Notes: generated by a model from the sequence alone, not told the origin. A DNA stretch of 44,491 nt from Cytophagales bacterium (GCA_016124425.1 WGNT01000171.1:1-44491); one strand, 5' to 3'; numbered from the stretch's first letter, positions 27,056 to 35,435 are shown. Translations and numbers: made by a program.

Positions 27056-28011
27056 TGAAAAAGCGTGCATTAGGAAAAACGGGGTTAGAAGTATCTGAGA
27101 TCGCCTTTGGCGGAGTGGAAATTGGCATGCCCTATGGCTTTGGTATTCATTCGGAAGCTGAAATGCTTCAGGAAAAGGATGCCATCAGGTTATTATGCCT
27201 TGCGCTGGACAGGGGCATAACTTTTTACGATACCGCCCGCATGTACGGCCAATCCGAAAGCCTTATCGGGAAGGCTTTTAAAGACAAGAGAGATCAGGTT
27301 ATAATAAGTTCTAAATGCCGCCATCTCCGGCGTTCAGATGGGTCATTGCCCAATGATTCCGAGCTTCCAGAGATAATTTCGACTTCGCTGGAAGAAAGCT
27401 TACGTGAGCTACAGACGGATTACTTGGACCTATTTATGTTGCATCAGGCCGATGTGGCGATTCTCGAAAATGAGGCAATTAGAGAGGCTTTTTTAAGGCT
27501 AAAAGCTTCTGGAAAGGTCCGAGCTATCGGTGCGTCGACTTACTCGGTGGAAGAAACCACTCTAGCGATCGAAGACCCCGCCTGGGAGGTGGTGCAGCTA
27601 CCCTTCAACCTTCTGGATCAAAGACAGGGAAGCTTGTTCCGACAAGCTGAAATCCATGGTGTTGGGATCGTTATTCGCTCTGTACTTCTTCGGGGTCTTT
27701 TGAGTGACCGTGGCAAAAATTTGCCCCAGCCCTTGTTAGCTATAGAGCAGCACATTCAATCCTATAGCCAATTGGCTGAAAATGGCGATATGGACTTACC
27801 AACCTTGGCGATCAAGTTTGCATTGGCTTTTCCGGAGGTATCTTCTGTGCTGGTAGGTATCGATAAGGAAAGCTATCTGCTGCATGCCTTGGCTGCCGGT
27901 AAAGGCACCATGTTGAATAAAAGGCAAATTGATGAGGCGAAAGCGCTCGCCTATCCCGATCCGGAATTCATAAATCTTCCAGTCTGGGATAGGAATGGTT
28001 GGTTAACATAA
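27055..28011 (+). CDS. Cytoplasmic aldo/keto reductase
   Basis: A 318-residue (alpha/beta)8 reductase without signal peptide. The catalytic tetrad is Asp59, Tyr64 (FYDTARMYG), Lys87 (IISSKCRH) and His130 (LFMLHQAD). The start RALGKTGLEVSEIAFGG is typical for the family's first strand. Related proteins oxidise or reduce sugars and sugar lactones with NAD(P)H. The ATG shares one base with the aldolase stop, and the next gene starts seven bases after its stop, so it is firmly part of the operon. It is a different branch from the Tat-exported reductase at 23307. Confidence 0.88.
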   Translation: MKKRALGKTGLEVSEIAFGGVEIGMPYGFGIHSEAEMLQEKDAIRLLCLALDRGITFYDTARMYGQSESLIGKAFKDKRDQVIISSKCRHLRRSDGSLPNDSELPEIISTSLEESLRELQTDYLDLFMLHQADVAILENEAIREAFLRLKASGKVRAIGASTYSVEETTLAIEDPAWEVVQLPFNLLDQRQGSLFRQAEIHGVGIVIRSVLLRGLLSDRGKNLPQPLLAIEQHIQSYSQLAENGDMDLPTLAIKFALAFPEVSSVLVGIDKESYLLHALAAGKGTMLNKRQIDEAKALAYPDPEFINLPVWDRNGWLT

Positions 28012-28018
28012 TGAAGCT

Positions 28019-28939
28019 ATGATCAGAATTGGAATACTTGGTATGAGTCCGGGAAACGCACATCCTTATTCATGGTCTTCCATCATTAACGGAAACTTTG
28101 ACGGGGATGAAATCTCCGCCATTGGGTATCCGGCTGTCGCGGACTACTTACGTGCAAATAGGGATACATTGGGCATTTCAGGTGCCAAAGTAACTCATGT
28201 CTGGACTCAGGAAGCCGATATCAGCGAGAGCATTGCGAAATCTTCCAAGATCCCCCATGTGGTACAAAACATGGAAGAGATGATAGGAGAAGTGGATGCT
28301 GTAATCGTAGGCCGGGACGATCCCGAAAACCACGTGGCCATGTCTAAGCCGTTTCTAGATGCGGGCATTCCACTGTTTGTAGATAAGCCACTTGCCTTTT
28401 CCCAAGCCGATCTGGACTTCTTTGCCAGTGAGGTTAAGGCTGGAAAATGGCTGATGTCGTGCTCATCGATGCGGTATGCACAGGAATGCCGGACAGTAAA
28501 GCAAGAATTAAAATCCTTGGGCGACCTTCACCTCGTAACGGCCGTAGGCAAAAAGGACTGGAAGAAATACGGGGTACATCTTCTTGAAGCCCTGTTCAGT
28601 ACCTTGGATGATCCAAAGCCGCTCTGGGTACAGCACGTAGGGGAAAAGGATACGGATATTGTAGTCGTCGGTTTCGAAAACGGGATCAAAGCAACCGTAC
28701 ACCTTTTTGCCGATATTTGTGGCACGTTTCAGTTGTCTTTTTTTGGCTCCAATGGCTGGCGGATCGCGGATATCCGCAACTCCTACAGCATGTTTCGGGA
28801 CAATATGATTGAATTCGTCAAGTCCGTTGCGGAAGGAGGCAGCCGATTGGATTTTGGGAAAACCCATCGCATCATTCAGACGCTTATAGCTGCGCAGGAA
28901 AGTTTTGAGAAGGACGGGATTGTTATCCCTTTGAAATAG
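28019..28939 (+). CDS. Gfo/Idh/MocA-family oxidoreductase, atypical
   Basis: A 306-residue protein. The family features are VDAVIVGRDDPENHVAMSKPFLDAGIPLFVDKPLA, containing the cofactor-side Lys in DKP, and a later His in WKKYGVHLLEAL. The first nucleotide-binding loop is unusual: GILGMSPGNAHPYSW instead of the GxGxxG turn, as seen in a sub-branch of this family. NAD(P) may be bound in a modified manner. Probable role: oxidation of a sugar or sugar-acid hydroxyl. The length is slightly short for the family, which usually has 330-380 residues. Separated from the following SDR by five bases. Confidence 0.8.
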   Translation: MIRIGILGMSPGNAHPYSWSSIINGNFDGDEISAIGYPAVADYLRANRDTLGISGAKVTHVWTQEADISESIAKSSKIPHVVQNMEEMIGEVDAVIVGRDDPENHVAMSKPFLDAGIPLFVDKPLAFSQADLDFFASEVKAGKWLMSCSSMRYAQECRTVKQELKSLGDLHLVTAVGKKDWKKYGVHLLEALFSTLDDPKPLWVQHVGEKDTDIVVVGFENGIKATVHLFADICGTFQLSFFGSNGWRIADIRNSYSMFRDNMIEFVKSVAEGGSRLDFGKTHRIIQTLIAAQESFEKDGIVIPLK

Positions 28940-28944
28940 AAAAC

Positions 28945-29721
28945 ATGCATGTACTTGATTTATTAAATTTAAAGGAAAAAGTAATCGTTGTCACCGGTGG
29001 TTCCGGGCAATACGGAAAGTGTTTAGTTGAGGGGTTAGCCGAGGCTGGGGGGACGGTCATTACCACGTCAAGGGACTTAATGTCCGCTGAAACAACAGCT
29101 GCATTTTTCCAAAAGAAGGGGCTGGATGTGCATCCCATGCAATTGGATCAGGGGCTTACGGATTCAGTGGCTTCGTTTCGTGAAAAATTGATCGCTGACT
29201 TCGGAAAGCTACATGTATTTGTAAACAATGCCGTGTCGCGACCAATGAAAGGGTACAATGGGCCTATTGCCCAATTCGAAGAATCCATGCGGGTAAATGC
29301 CACGGGCATGATGAACCTGTTACGCCAACTTACCGAGTTGATCATCCAATCCGGCGGGGGATCCGTAATTAACATCGCTTCGATGATGGGCATGAAAGGT
29401 CCTGACTTGTCCAATTACGAAGGTACCAACATGGGGGATCTTCCCTCAGACTACTTTTTCCACAATGCCGGCCTGATCAACCTCACGCGGTTTATGGCCA
29501 AAATGCATGCAGGGAAAAACATCCGGTTTAACTGCATCAGCCCCGGGGGGCTCTTCAATAATCAGCCTCAGGCCTTCTTGGATAACTATTGCAAAAAGGT
29601 ACCGCTGCGCAGAATGGCCAATACCGATGATATCAAGGGGCTGGCTGTTTTGCTGGCATCGGACGCGGGAGCATACATCAATGGCGAGAATATCCTAATG
29701 GATGGAGGCCTAAATGCATAA
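28945..29721 (+). CDS. SDR oxidoreductase with Lys-to-Asn change in the active site
   Basis: A 258-residue short-chain dehydrogenase/reductase. Intact elements are TGGSGQYGKCL for the dinucleotide, VNNAVSRP, Ser146 (INIASMMG), Tyr170 and the ISPGG stretch. In the YxxxK motif the fifth position is Asn174 (YFFHNAG, AAT at 29464-29466); relatives have Lys there, which holds the cofactor ribose and lowers the Tyr pKa. Activity should therefore be low, or it may serve as a partner for the intact SDR, whose gene overlaps it by eight bases. I recall similar proteins with YFFHK, so the change looks recent or specific; that is memory, not a search. Confidence 0.86.
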   Translation: MHVLDLLNLKEKVIVVTGGSGQYGKCLVEGLAEAGGTVITTSRDLMSAETTAAFFQKKGLDVHPMQLDQGLTDSVASFREKLIADFGKLHVFVNNAVSRPMKGYNGPIAQFEESMRVNATGMMNLLRQLTELIIQSGGGSVINIASMMGMKGPDLSNYEGTNMGDLPSDYFFHNAGLINLTRFMAKMHAGKNIRFNCISPGGLFNNQPQAFLDNYCKKVPLRRMANTDDIKGLAVLLASDAGAYINGENILMDGGLNA

Positions 29722-30517
29722 CGCAGGCGATACTTCATTTGAAAAGCTCTTCGGACTGGCAGGAAAAGTCATTTGGGTGGTCGGAGGAGCTGGCTATTTG
29801 GGGTCAGCAGTGGTAAAGGTGCTTGTAGCTGCGGGAGCTAGAGTTATTTGTGCAGATTTGGGTGAGAAGAGTAAGTCCTTTGTGAAGGAAAACGGACTCT
29901 CGCCTCAAGTCGTCCCCGTATCTCTTGACCTCACAAAAGAAGATCAGGTGGAGGATTTTGTTTCGGTGCTGACTAATGCGCTTGGAATACCTTCTGGGGT
30001 GGTAAACCTTTCGTTTGCCTCCACGGCAAAAACCTTTGCTGAGCTAACAGCTGCCGATTTTGACCACGTCAATCAAGGTGGACTTACGGCAAGTTTTCTA
30101 TTTGGCAGGTTGGCCTGTGACTTGATGGCTCAGCAAGCTGAAGGAAGTATGGTGATGTTTTCCAGCATGTATGGCCTGACGGCGCCGGATCCAAGCATTT
30201 ACGAGGAACCAATGAATCCAAATCCCATTGAATACGGTGTAGGAAAAGCCGGGATTATACAAATGACCAAATACTTTGCCATGCATTATGGTCTTAAGGG
30301 CGTGCGTTGCAATTGTGTTTCTCCCGGCCCTTTTCCGAACAAAACAGTCCAAGATAGTCATCCGGACTTTGTAGATCGCCTCGCAAAAAAAACGATGCTG
30401 GGTAGGGTAGGGGACGCGAATGAAGTCGCTGGAGTGGTTAGCTTTCTCCTTTCTCCTGCGGCTTCGTATATTACCGGACACAACTTGGTCGTAGATGGAG
30501 GTTGGACATCTTGGTAA
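29714..30517 (+). CDS. SDR oxidoreductase with intact active site
   Basis: A 267-residue short-chain dehydrogenase/reductase. The glycine-rich loop is GGAGYLGSAV, and the catalytic residues are Ser in MFSSMYG, Tyr174 and Lys178 (EYGVGKAG). The end has AASYITGHNLVVDGGW, the family C-terminal signature. An extra segment of about 20 residues between Ser and Tyr (TAPDPSIYEEPMNPNPI) is shared in position with the preceding SDR, so the two probably arose by duplication. The start codon overlaps the previous gene by eight bases, implying coupled synthesis and possibly a heteromer. The NNA motif is replaced by VNLSFAS. Confidence 0.87.
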   Translation: MHNAGDTSFEKLFGLAGKVIWVVGGAGYLGSAVVKVLVAAGARVICADLGEKSKSFVKENGLSPQVVPVSLDLTKEDQVEDFVSVLTNALGIPSGVVNLSFASTAKTFAELTAADFDHVNQGGLTASFLFGRLACDLMAQQAEGSMVMFSSMYGLTAPDPSIYEEPMNPNPIEYGVGKAGIIQMTKYFAMHYGLKGVRCNCVSPGPFPNKTVQDSHPDFVDRLAKKTMLGRVGDANEVAGVVSFLLSPAASYITGHNLVVDGGWTSW

Positions 30518-30551
30518 ACGATATCGGTTAACTTATAAAACGCAACGCATT

Positions 30552-30932
30552 ATGAAAAAAATTATCCATCCAAAAAGAGACGCCAACTTTGTCACTGGAG
30601 CCTATTCCGATGCCGTACTGGTAGACGGTTTTCTGTTTGTTTCGGGTCAGGCAGCAGTAGATTTTGAGACTTCCCGCTTTGTACTCGGCACAATAGAGGA
30701 AGAGACGCGCCGAACCCTCGATAACATCAAAGCCATCGTGGAGGAAGCCGGAGCTACTATGGATCACGTTGTGAAATGTACCGTTCACCTGGCAGATATT
30801 GCTGAATTTGATCGCTATAATCAGGTCTATGCTACCTATTTCACCCAGATAAAGCCAGCACGTACCACCGTGCAGTCCGTTTTGGCGGAGGGGATAAAGG
30901 TAGAAATAGATTGCATCGTCAAAATGCCGTAA
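30552..30932 (+). CDS. RidA-family enamine/imine deaminase
   Basis: A 126-residue trimeric-type RidA/YjgF protein. The ATG at 30552 is chosen since the fold starts there (KKIIHPKRDANFVTGAYSDAVLVDGFLFVSGQ). The active-site Arg is present in KPARTTVQS, and the EIDCIVKMP end is typical. RidA proteins hydrolyse reactive 2-aminoacrylate-like enamines released by PLP enzymes, or act as specific deaminases in catabolic operons. Its presence suggests that an amino group is removed in this pathway. It lies 34 bases after the SDR and nine before the dipeptidase gene. Confidence 0.9.
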   Translation: MKKIIHPKRDANFVTGAYSDAVLVDGFLFVSGQAAVDFETSRFVLGTIEEETRRTLDNIKAIVEEAGATMDHVVKCTVHLADIAEFDRYNQVYATYFTQIKPARTTVQSVLAEGIKVEIDCIVKMP

Positions 30933-30941
30933 ATTGATCCT

Positions 30942-32027
30942 ATGAAAAAGCGACTGATCATCGACGCCCATTTGGATCTGGCCATGAACGCCATTGAATG
31001 GAACAGGGATTTGCGGCTTCCTCTTTCCCAAGTGCGGCAGGCCGAAATGCATATGAAAGACAAACCTGACAGGGGCCTTGGCACAGTGACACTTCCGGAA
31101 CTTCGAAAAGGAAAAATTGGGATCGTTGTAGCCACCCAACTGGCCCGTTATTCTCCTCCTGATTCTGCTTTACCCGGGTGGAACTCTCCACAGCAGGCAT
31201 GGGCGATGACGCAGGCCCAGCTTGCTTGGTATCGGGAAATGGAAGCCTTGGGGGAAATGAAACAAATAGTCAATCGAACCGGACTTGATCAGCTCGTTTC
31301 GCTATGGGAAAATGAAAGCATACCGGATGAAGAAAAGCCAGTCGGGTATATCTTAAGCTTGGAGGGGGCGGATTCTCTCGTGGATGTTTCTTACTTGTCC
31401 AAAGCTTATGCCTATGGGGTAAGGGCATTGGGATTGTCCCACTTTGGGCCCGGACGCTATGCGCCTGGAACGAAGATGGAAGGTCCCATCACAGAACTGG
31501 GCAAAGAATTGCTCGAAACGATGGGCTGTCTAAACATGATTCTTGATGTCACCCATCTGACAGACCAAGGATTTGATCAGGCAATGGACCTTTACAGTGG
31601 ACCCATCTGGGCGAGCCATCACAATGTCCGCAAGATAGTACCTAATCAGCGGCAATTAACAGACGATCAGATCACTCGTCTGATACAGCGGGGAGCTGTT
31701 ATTGGAGGCATGCTGGATTGTTGGGCGATGGATATTCGCTTTATCGATACCATCTCCGATCCCTGGCAACTAGACATTAGACTGGAACAACTCATCGACC
31801 ATTGGGATCATATCTGTCAGTTGGCAGGAAATACCGACCATATCGCCATAGGCAGTGATTTGGACGGAATATTTGGCACAGAGCAATCTCCTTGGGACAT
31901 GAACTCGATCGCTGACCTGCAAAAATTCGAATCCCTTTTGGCTGCCCGGGGCTATCTTGAGGCTGATATTGATAAAATATTTCACGGCAACTGGCTGCGT
32001 TTTCTGCGCAAGGCCCTTCCTGTTTAG
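30942..32027 (+). CDS. M19 family dipeptidase (renal dipeptidase type)
   Basis: A 361-residue zinc amidohydrolase. The metal ligands are all visible: His10 and Asp12 (DAHLD), the bridging Glu141 (LSLEGAD), His205 (DVTHLT) and His226 or His227 (ASHHN); Asp306 (IGSDLDG) is the catalytic acid/base. M19 enzymes cleave L-X-D-X dipeptides or related amides, including peptidoglycan or N-acyl amino acid pieces. No signal peptide, so it should be cytoplasmic. In the operon it would release an amino acid from an amide-linked intermediate, or act on a cyclic amide; this is inference. Confidence 0.9.
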   Translation: MKKRLIIDAHLDLAMNAIEWNRDLRLPLSQVRQAEMHMKDKPDRGLGTVTLPELRKGKIGIVVATQLARYSPPDSALPGWNSPQQAWAMTQAQLAWYREMEALGEMKQIVNRTGLDQLVSLWENESIPDEEKPVGYILSLEGADSLVDVSYLSKAYAYGVRALGLSHFGPGRYAPGTKMEGPITELGKELLETMGCLNMILDVTHLTDQGFDQAMDLYSGPIWASHHNVRKIVPNQRQLTDDQITRLIQRGAVIGGMLDCWAMDIRFIDTISDPWQLDIRLEQLIDHWDHICQLAGNTDHIAIGSDLDGIFGTEQSPWDMNSIADLQKFESLLAARGYLEADIDKIFHGNWLRFLRKALPV

Positions 32028-32052
32028 ACGTTTTAACACCTTGCTTCCTTCT

Positions 32053-33417
32053 ATGACTGATTCCGCTACAACCTGCTGGGCGGGTGCTGCCCAAGTTGAC
32101 ACCACTCCGCCACTCGGTACCGTGATCAATGGCGACTTTGTTACGCACTATGCTACATTTGTCCATGATCCGCTGCACGCAAAGGCATTGGTACTGCGCA
32201 AGGGACAAACGACCATAGCCCTTGTCGTTGTGGATATTTGTGTGATGGGCCAAGAGCTGCTCGACTATACGAAGGGCTTAATCACCATGGAGCATGGGAT
32301 TCCAGCTAGCCACCAGATGATTAGCAGCACCCATACCCATGCGGCAGGGGCTGTGGAGGAGGTGCATATGGTTCAGGCGGATTTATCCTATCGGAACATA
32401 CTTCCCGGGCTGATACTACAGGCTGTGGGCGAAGCTTTGGATAGGCTAAAGCCCGCACAAATTGCTTTTGGAAAAACTGCTGCGGCAGACCATGTACTTT
32501 GCAGAAGGTACTACATGGATGGTTCTTACGTGCCTATTAACCCCGTTTCCGGAAAGCCGGATAAGATAAAGACAAACCCCTTCGGAGGCGAAGCGAGTAT
32601 CTTGCGCGCCGTTGCTTCTCCCGACCCGGAACTTTGCTTTCTGGCGGTAAGGGGATTGGACGGAGATTGGATCAGCGTGTTAGGCAATTATTCGTTGCAT
32701 TATGTAGGGGATTGGGAAAATGGCACCCTCTCTGCCGACTATTTTGGTGTTTTTTCTGATGCGCTGAAGGAAAAGCTAAATACCCCAATGAATTTCGTTG
32801 GGATAATGAGCAATGGCACAAGTGGGGATATCAATATTTGGGATTTTCTTGATCAGGACAGGTACCCAAAGACGCTGTTTGAAAAAAGCAAGCTTATCGG
32901 CGAAGACCTCGCGGCAAGGGTAGTTGCCACGCTTCCACACTTGGAGTGGGAAGATAATCCGGATTTGGGAGTTGTTTATGGGGAGCTGAGTGTACCCCGC
33001 AGAATGCCAAGCCTTGAAGAATTGGATGAGGCGGCGGGTATATTAAAAAAAGGTAATCTCGAGAATCTGATCCCGAATGTAGAAGGGTGGAAGAAATTGT
33101 ATGCCCGTGAGCAACTTTTGCTGGCGGCATTCCCGCCAACAGCCTGCGTTCCCGTGCAGGTGCTGCGCATCGGTTCCGGGAGCATTGGTGCGTTACCCGG
33201 GGAATTTTTTGCCTCTACCGGGATCACAATTAAAGAAAGCTTTTCCGGCCCGTATTTTACGATCACATTGGCGAATGGAAATGTGGGATACGTTCCTCCT
33301 GCTGAGGAGCTGGATTTGGGCGGATATGAAACATGGCGCTGCCGAATCAGTAACCTATGTGCAGAAGCAGAGGAAAAAATCCGAACGGCATTGATAGCAA
33401 TGCTGCATTCTCACTAG
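32053..33417 (+). CDS. Neutral/alkaline ceramidase-like amidohydrolase, cytoplasmic
   Basis: A 454-residue protein; the ATG at 32053 lies 25 bases after the dipeptidase stop and is the natural start. It has the N-terminal domain of non-lysosomal ceramidases: WAGAAQVDTTPPLG, the SSTHTHAAGAV zinc motif with two His, NYSLHYVGD, SNGTSGDINIWDF, and ALPGEFFASTG near the end. True ceramidases are larger (about 650 or more residues) and have an extra C-terminal domain, absent here. No signal peptide, so the substrate is intracellular. Related short forms are frequent in sugar-degradation clusters; an N-deacylase role is inferred. It is the last gene of the operon. Confidence 0.83.
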   Translation: MTDSATTCWAGAAQVDTTPPLGTVINGDFVTHYATFVHDPLHAKALVLRKGQTTIALVVVDICVMGQELLDYTKGLITMEHGIPASHQMISSTHTHAAGAVEEVHMVQADLSYRNILPGLILQAVGEALDRLKPAQIAFGKTAAADHVLCRRYYMDGSYVPINPVSGKPDKIKTNPFGGEASILRAVASPDPELCFLAVRGLDGDWISVLGNYSLHYVGDWENGTLSADYFGVFSDALKEKLNTPMNFVGIMSNGTSGDINIWDFLDQDRYPKTLFEKSKLIGEDLAARVVATLPHLEWEDNPDLGVVYGELSVPRRMPSLEELDEAAGILKKGNLENLIPNVEGWKKLYAREQLLLAAFPPTACVPVQVLRIGSGSIGALPGEFFASTGITIKESFSGPYFTITLANGNVGYVPPAEELDLGGYETWRCRISNLCAEAEEKIRTALIAMLHSH

Positions 33418-33587
33418 CAAGAAGCTCGGCTTTGTAGTAAATTGCTGTATATTTGAATCACGCAGCCACCCGGAAACAGTACAGGCTGGTATGATTAGTA
33501 GGAAGAGATTCTCCAGATTCTTATTGGTACAGGCTACCCCGATCTATTGGGAAAAGTTGTGGCCGATTAAGAAGAAAAAATATACAT

Positions 33588-34208
33588 ATGAAGAAAGAGG
33601 AATGGATCCGGCATATTCAGGGACGGGTTCCGGATGCGGCCTTAACGTATTGCTTTTCCCTTTGGGAGGCAAAGCCTTTTCACTTTGTCATTTCCCGTTC
33701 ACGCAGTTCCAAATTGGGGGATTTCCGCTTTCGTCGCGATCAGCCGATTCAAAAAATCACCATCAACCATGACCTCAATCCCTATCAGTTTCTGATTACG
33801 TATATTCATGAAGTCGCCCATCATCGCGTGTATGCAGCACATTCCCAGCGTTGTTTGCCCCATGGAGTCGAATGGAAGCGGACCTTCCAAGAGCTTATGC
33901 TTCCCATGATAGCCGATAGGAGCGTATTTCCACTGGATATCTTGATTCCGCTACGCAGACACATGTTAAATCCAAAGGCTAGCTCTGGTGCGGATTTGTT
34001 TTTGATGAAGGAGTTGCGGAAATACGATCCCCAAGATCCGGAAATGCAGAAAACGCTGTTGAGCGATGTAAAGCTCGGGGAGAAATTTGAGTTAAAGAAC
34101 CGGGTCTTTCAGAAACTGGAGAGTCGGCGAACTAGGGCATTATGTCTGGAGGTGGCAACCGGCAAAAAATACCTGATCTCCGGGCATGCTGCAGTGATAA
34201 ATAAGTAA
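33588..34208 (+). CDS. SprT-like zinc metallopeptidase-fold protein
   Basis: A 206-residue protein with the SprT-like domain: NPYQFLITYIHEVAHHRVYA contains HEVAH, the gluzincin-type zinc motif, and a third ligand may be in HGVEWKRTFQELM. The C-terminal part has KLGEKFELKNRVFQKLESRRTRALCLEV, replacing the zinc ribbon seen in longer members. Bacteroidota encode this form commonly, often near DNA-repair or housekeeping genes; eukaryotic SprT-fold proteins cut DNA-protein crosslinks. Function here is unproven. It has a 170-bp spacer to the operon before it and probably its own promoter. Confidence 0.85.
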   Translation: MKKEEWIRHIQGRVPDAALTYCFSLWEAKPFHFVISRSRSSKLGDFRFRRDQPIQKITINHDLNPYQFLITYIHEVAHHRVYAAHSQRCLPHGVEWKRTFQELMLPMIADRSVFPLDILIPLRRHMLNPKASSGADLFLMKELRKYDPQDPEMQKTLLSDVKLGEKFELKNRVFQKLESRRTRALCLEVATGKKYLISGHAAVINK

Positions 34209-34628
34209 TAACTACCTATCATGAAGAATTTAGTCGATGCGGCTTTTATTTTACCGCAATATCAGGCAGGATAAGGGAGGAAGAGTGAAAAGTGAAAAGG
34301 GAATTTCGCACCTTCGGTGCTCGTGAATTGTGGGGTGCGCCATTTCCTAGCCCTTACAGGCTAGGCTATTGATCATCGCGCCGTTGGCGCTACTTCAAAG
34401 ATCAGCGGCAACGGCGCGAAATCATTAACCTAGGGTGCAGCCCTAGGATTAGATGATAGCGTCATTCTAAGCGCCAACGGTGCGAGATCAAAGGCGCTTC
34501 AACCTGACAAAGCCGAAGTTCGGAACATCAGCCTTCGGGTTAAACGGACAACCTTCGAGTTCAGAGGTGCAATGTTTGACCAAAAATAGGCACATTTTCA
34601 TCTACGAATCCAGACGTTTTGATTTTCC
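34209..34628. other. 420-bp convergent gap filled with hairpins
   Basis: Between the ends of the SprT gene (plus) and murQ (minus). The first 80 bases hold a stem TGCGG / CCGCA (34238-34258) and a 17-codon frame (34221-34274) of no clear value. The rest is the hairpin cluster at 34308-34538. No gene. Confidence 0.6.
34308..34538. repeat. Cluster of REP-like short palindromes
   Basis: Five short inverted repeats follow one another: GCACC-TTC-GGTGC (34308-34320), CCTAGCC-CTTACA-GGCTAGG (34346-34365), GCGCC-GTT-GGCGC (34378-34390), CCTAGGG-TGCAG-CCCTAGG (34429-34447) and the imperfect GCGCC-AAC-GGTGC (34471-34483). A longer CCGAAG / CTTCGG pair spans 34513-34538. The arms fall into two sequence types, GCGCC/GCACC and CCTAG, that alternate. 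This suggests a repeated mobile or structural unit rather than chance. It sits between convergent genes, the usual place for REP elements. Confidence 0.65.
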
Positions 34629-35435
34629 CTATCTCTTTTCAAATGCGTTCACCGCAGCCCTGACCGAGCCATATTGCAACAGCATGTCATACGCCTCAGT
34701 ATGTCCAACACCGGTAGCTTCCATAATCATATAGATGCCCCGCTTGACCAATTTTTTGTTTGAGAGCTGCATATCTACCATCTTGTTTCCCTTTACCCGG
34801 CCTAGCTTAATCATCACACTGGTAGAAATCATGTTTAGGACCAACTTTTGGGCTGTGCCGGATTTCATCCGGGTACTGCCGGTTACGAATTCAGGACCTA
34901 CTACTGCTTCTACCGGAAGTTGGGCCATGGCTGCAAGTGGCGTGTGCGCATTGCAGGTAATGCATCCGGTAAGGAGTCCGGCTTCATTGGCGGCTTTCAC
35001 GCCCCCTAGCACATAAGGGGTTGTTCCTGAGGCGGCGATTCCTATGATGGTATCGAATTCATTATACCCAAAAGCCTGAATATCCTGCCAGGCTTGGTTT
35101 GGGTCATCCTCGGCATTCTCTACTGCCCGGCGGATAGCGGTGTCGCCTCCGGCAATAATGCCTATTACCAAATCAAAGGGCACCCCATATGTTGGCGGAC
35201 ACTCAGAGGCATCCAATATGCCGAGGCGCCCACTGGTGCCCGCACCAATATAAAAAAGCCGCCCTCCCATTTCCATACGGGGAATGATAGCGGCTACAAG
35301 TTTTTCGATTTGGGGAATGGCTTTGTTTACCGCAAAGGGAACCGTATGGTCTTCCTTGTTCATATTTGCCAGCAAATCGGCAATATCCATTTGCTCCAGA
35401 TTATCGTAAAAGGAGCTGCTTTCGGTAGTACTCAT
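34629..35435 (-). CDS. murQ: N-acetylmuramic acid 6-phosphate etherase
   Basis: A 268-residue SIS-fold lyase that cleaves the D-lactyl ether of MurNAc-6-phosphate to give GlcNAc-6-phosphate and D-lactate. The signature GAGTSGRLGILDASECPPTYG is complete and holds the catalytic Glu78; the second acid is Glu109 (AVENAEDD). GSTRMKSGTAQKL is the conserved phosphate-binding end. It is about 30 residues shorter than E. coli MurQ (298) but has all core parts. The start overlaps the upstream kinase stop by four bases (ATGA type). With that kinase it forms a MurNAc salvage pair as in peptidoglycan recycling. Confidence 0.95.
   Translation of the reverse strand: MSTTESSSFYDNLEQMDIADLLANMNKEDHTVPFAVNKAIPQIEKLVAAIIPRMEMGGRLFYIGAGTSGRLGILDASECPPTYGVPFDLVIGIIAGGDTAIRRAVENAEDDPNQAWQDIQAFGYNEFDTIIGIAASGTTPYVLGGVKAANEAGLLTGCITCNAHTPLAAMAQLPVEAVVGPEFVTGSTRMKSGTAQKLVLNMISTSVMIKLGRVKGNKMVDMQLSNKKLVKRGIYMIMEATGVGHTEAYDMLLQYGSVRAAVNAFEKR

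Noticed and set aside
24857-33417. Classical sialic acid catabolism (nan) cluster
   Set aside because: No NanA lyase, NanE epimerase or NanK-type gene in the cluster; the HpcH/HpaI aldolase is a different family from NanA.
33491-33772. 93-residue ORF before and inside the SprT gene
   Set aside because: Out-of-frame overlap with the clearly coding SprT-like gene.
34308-34538. CRISPR array
   Set aside because: The units are palindromes with differing sequence and spacing, no identical direct repeats of 25-40 bases, and no cas gene in the window.
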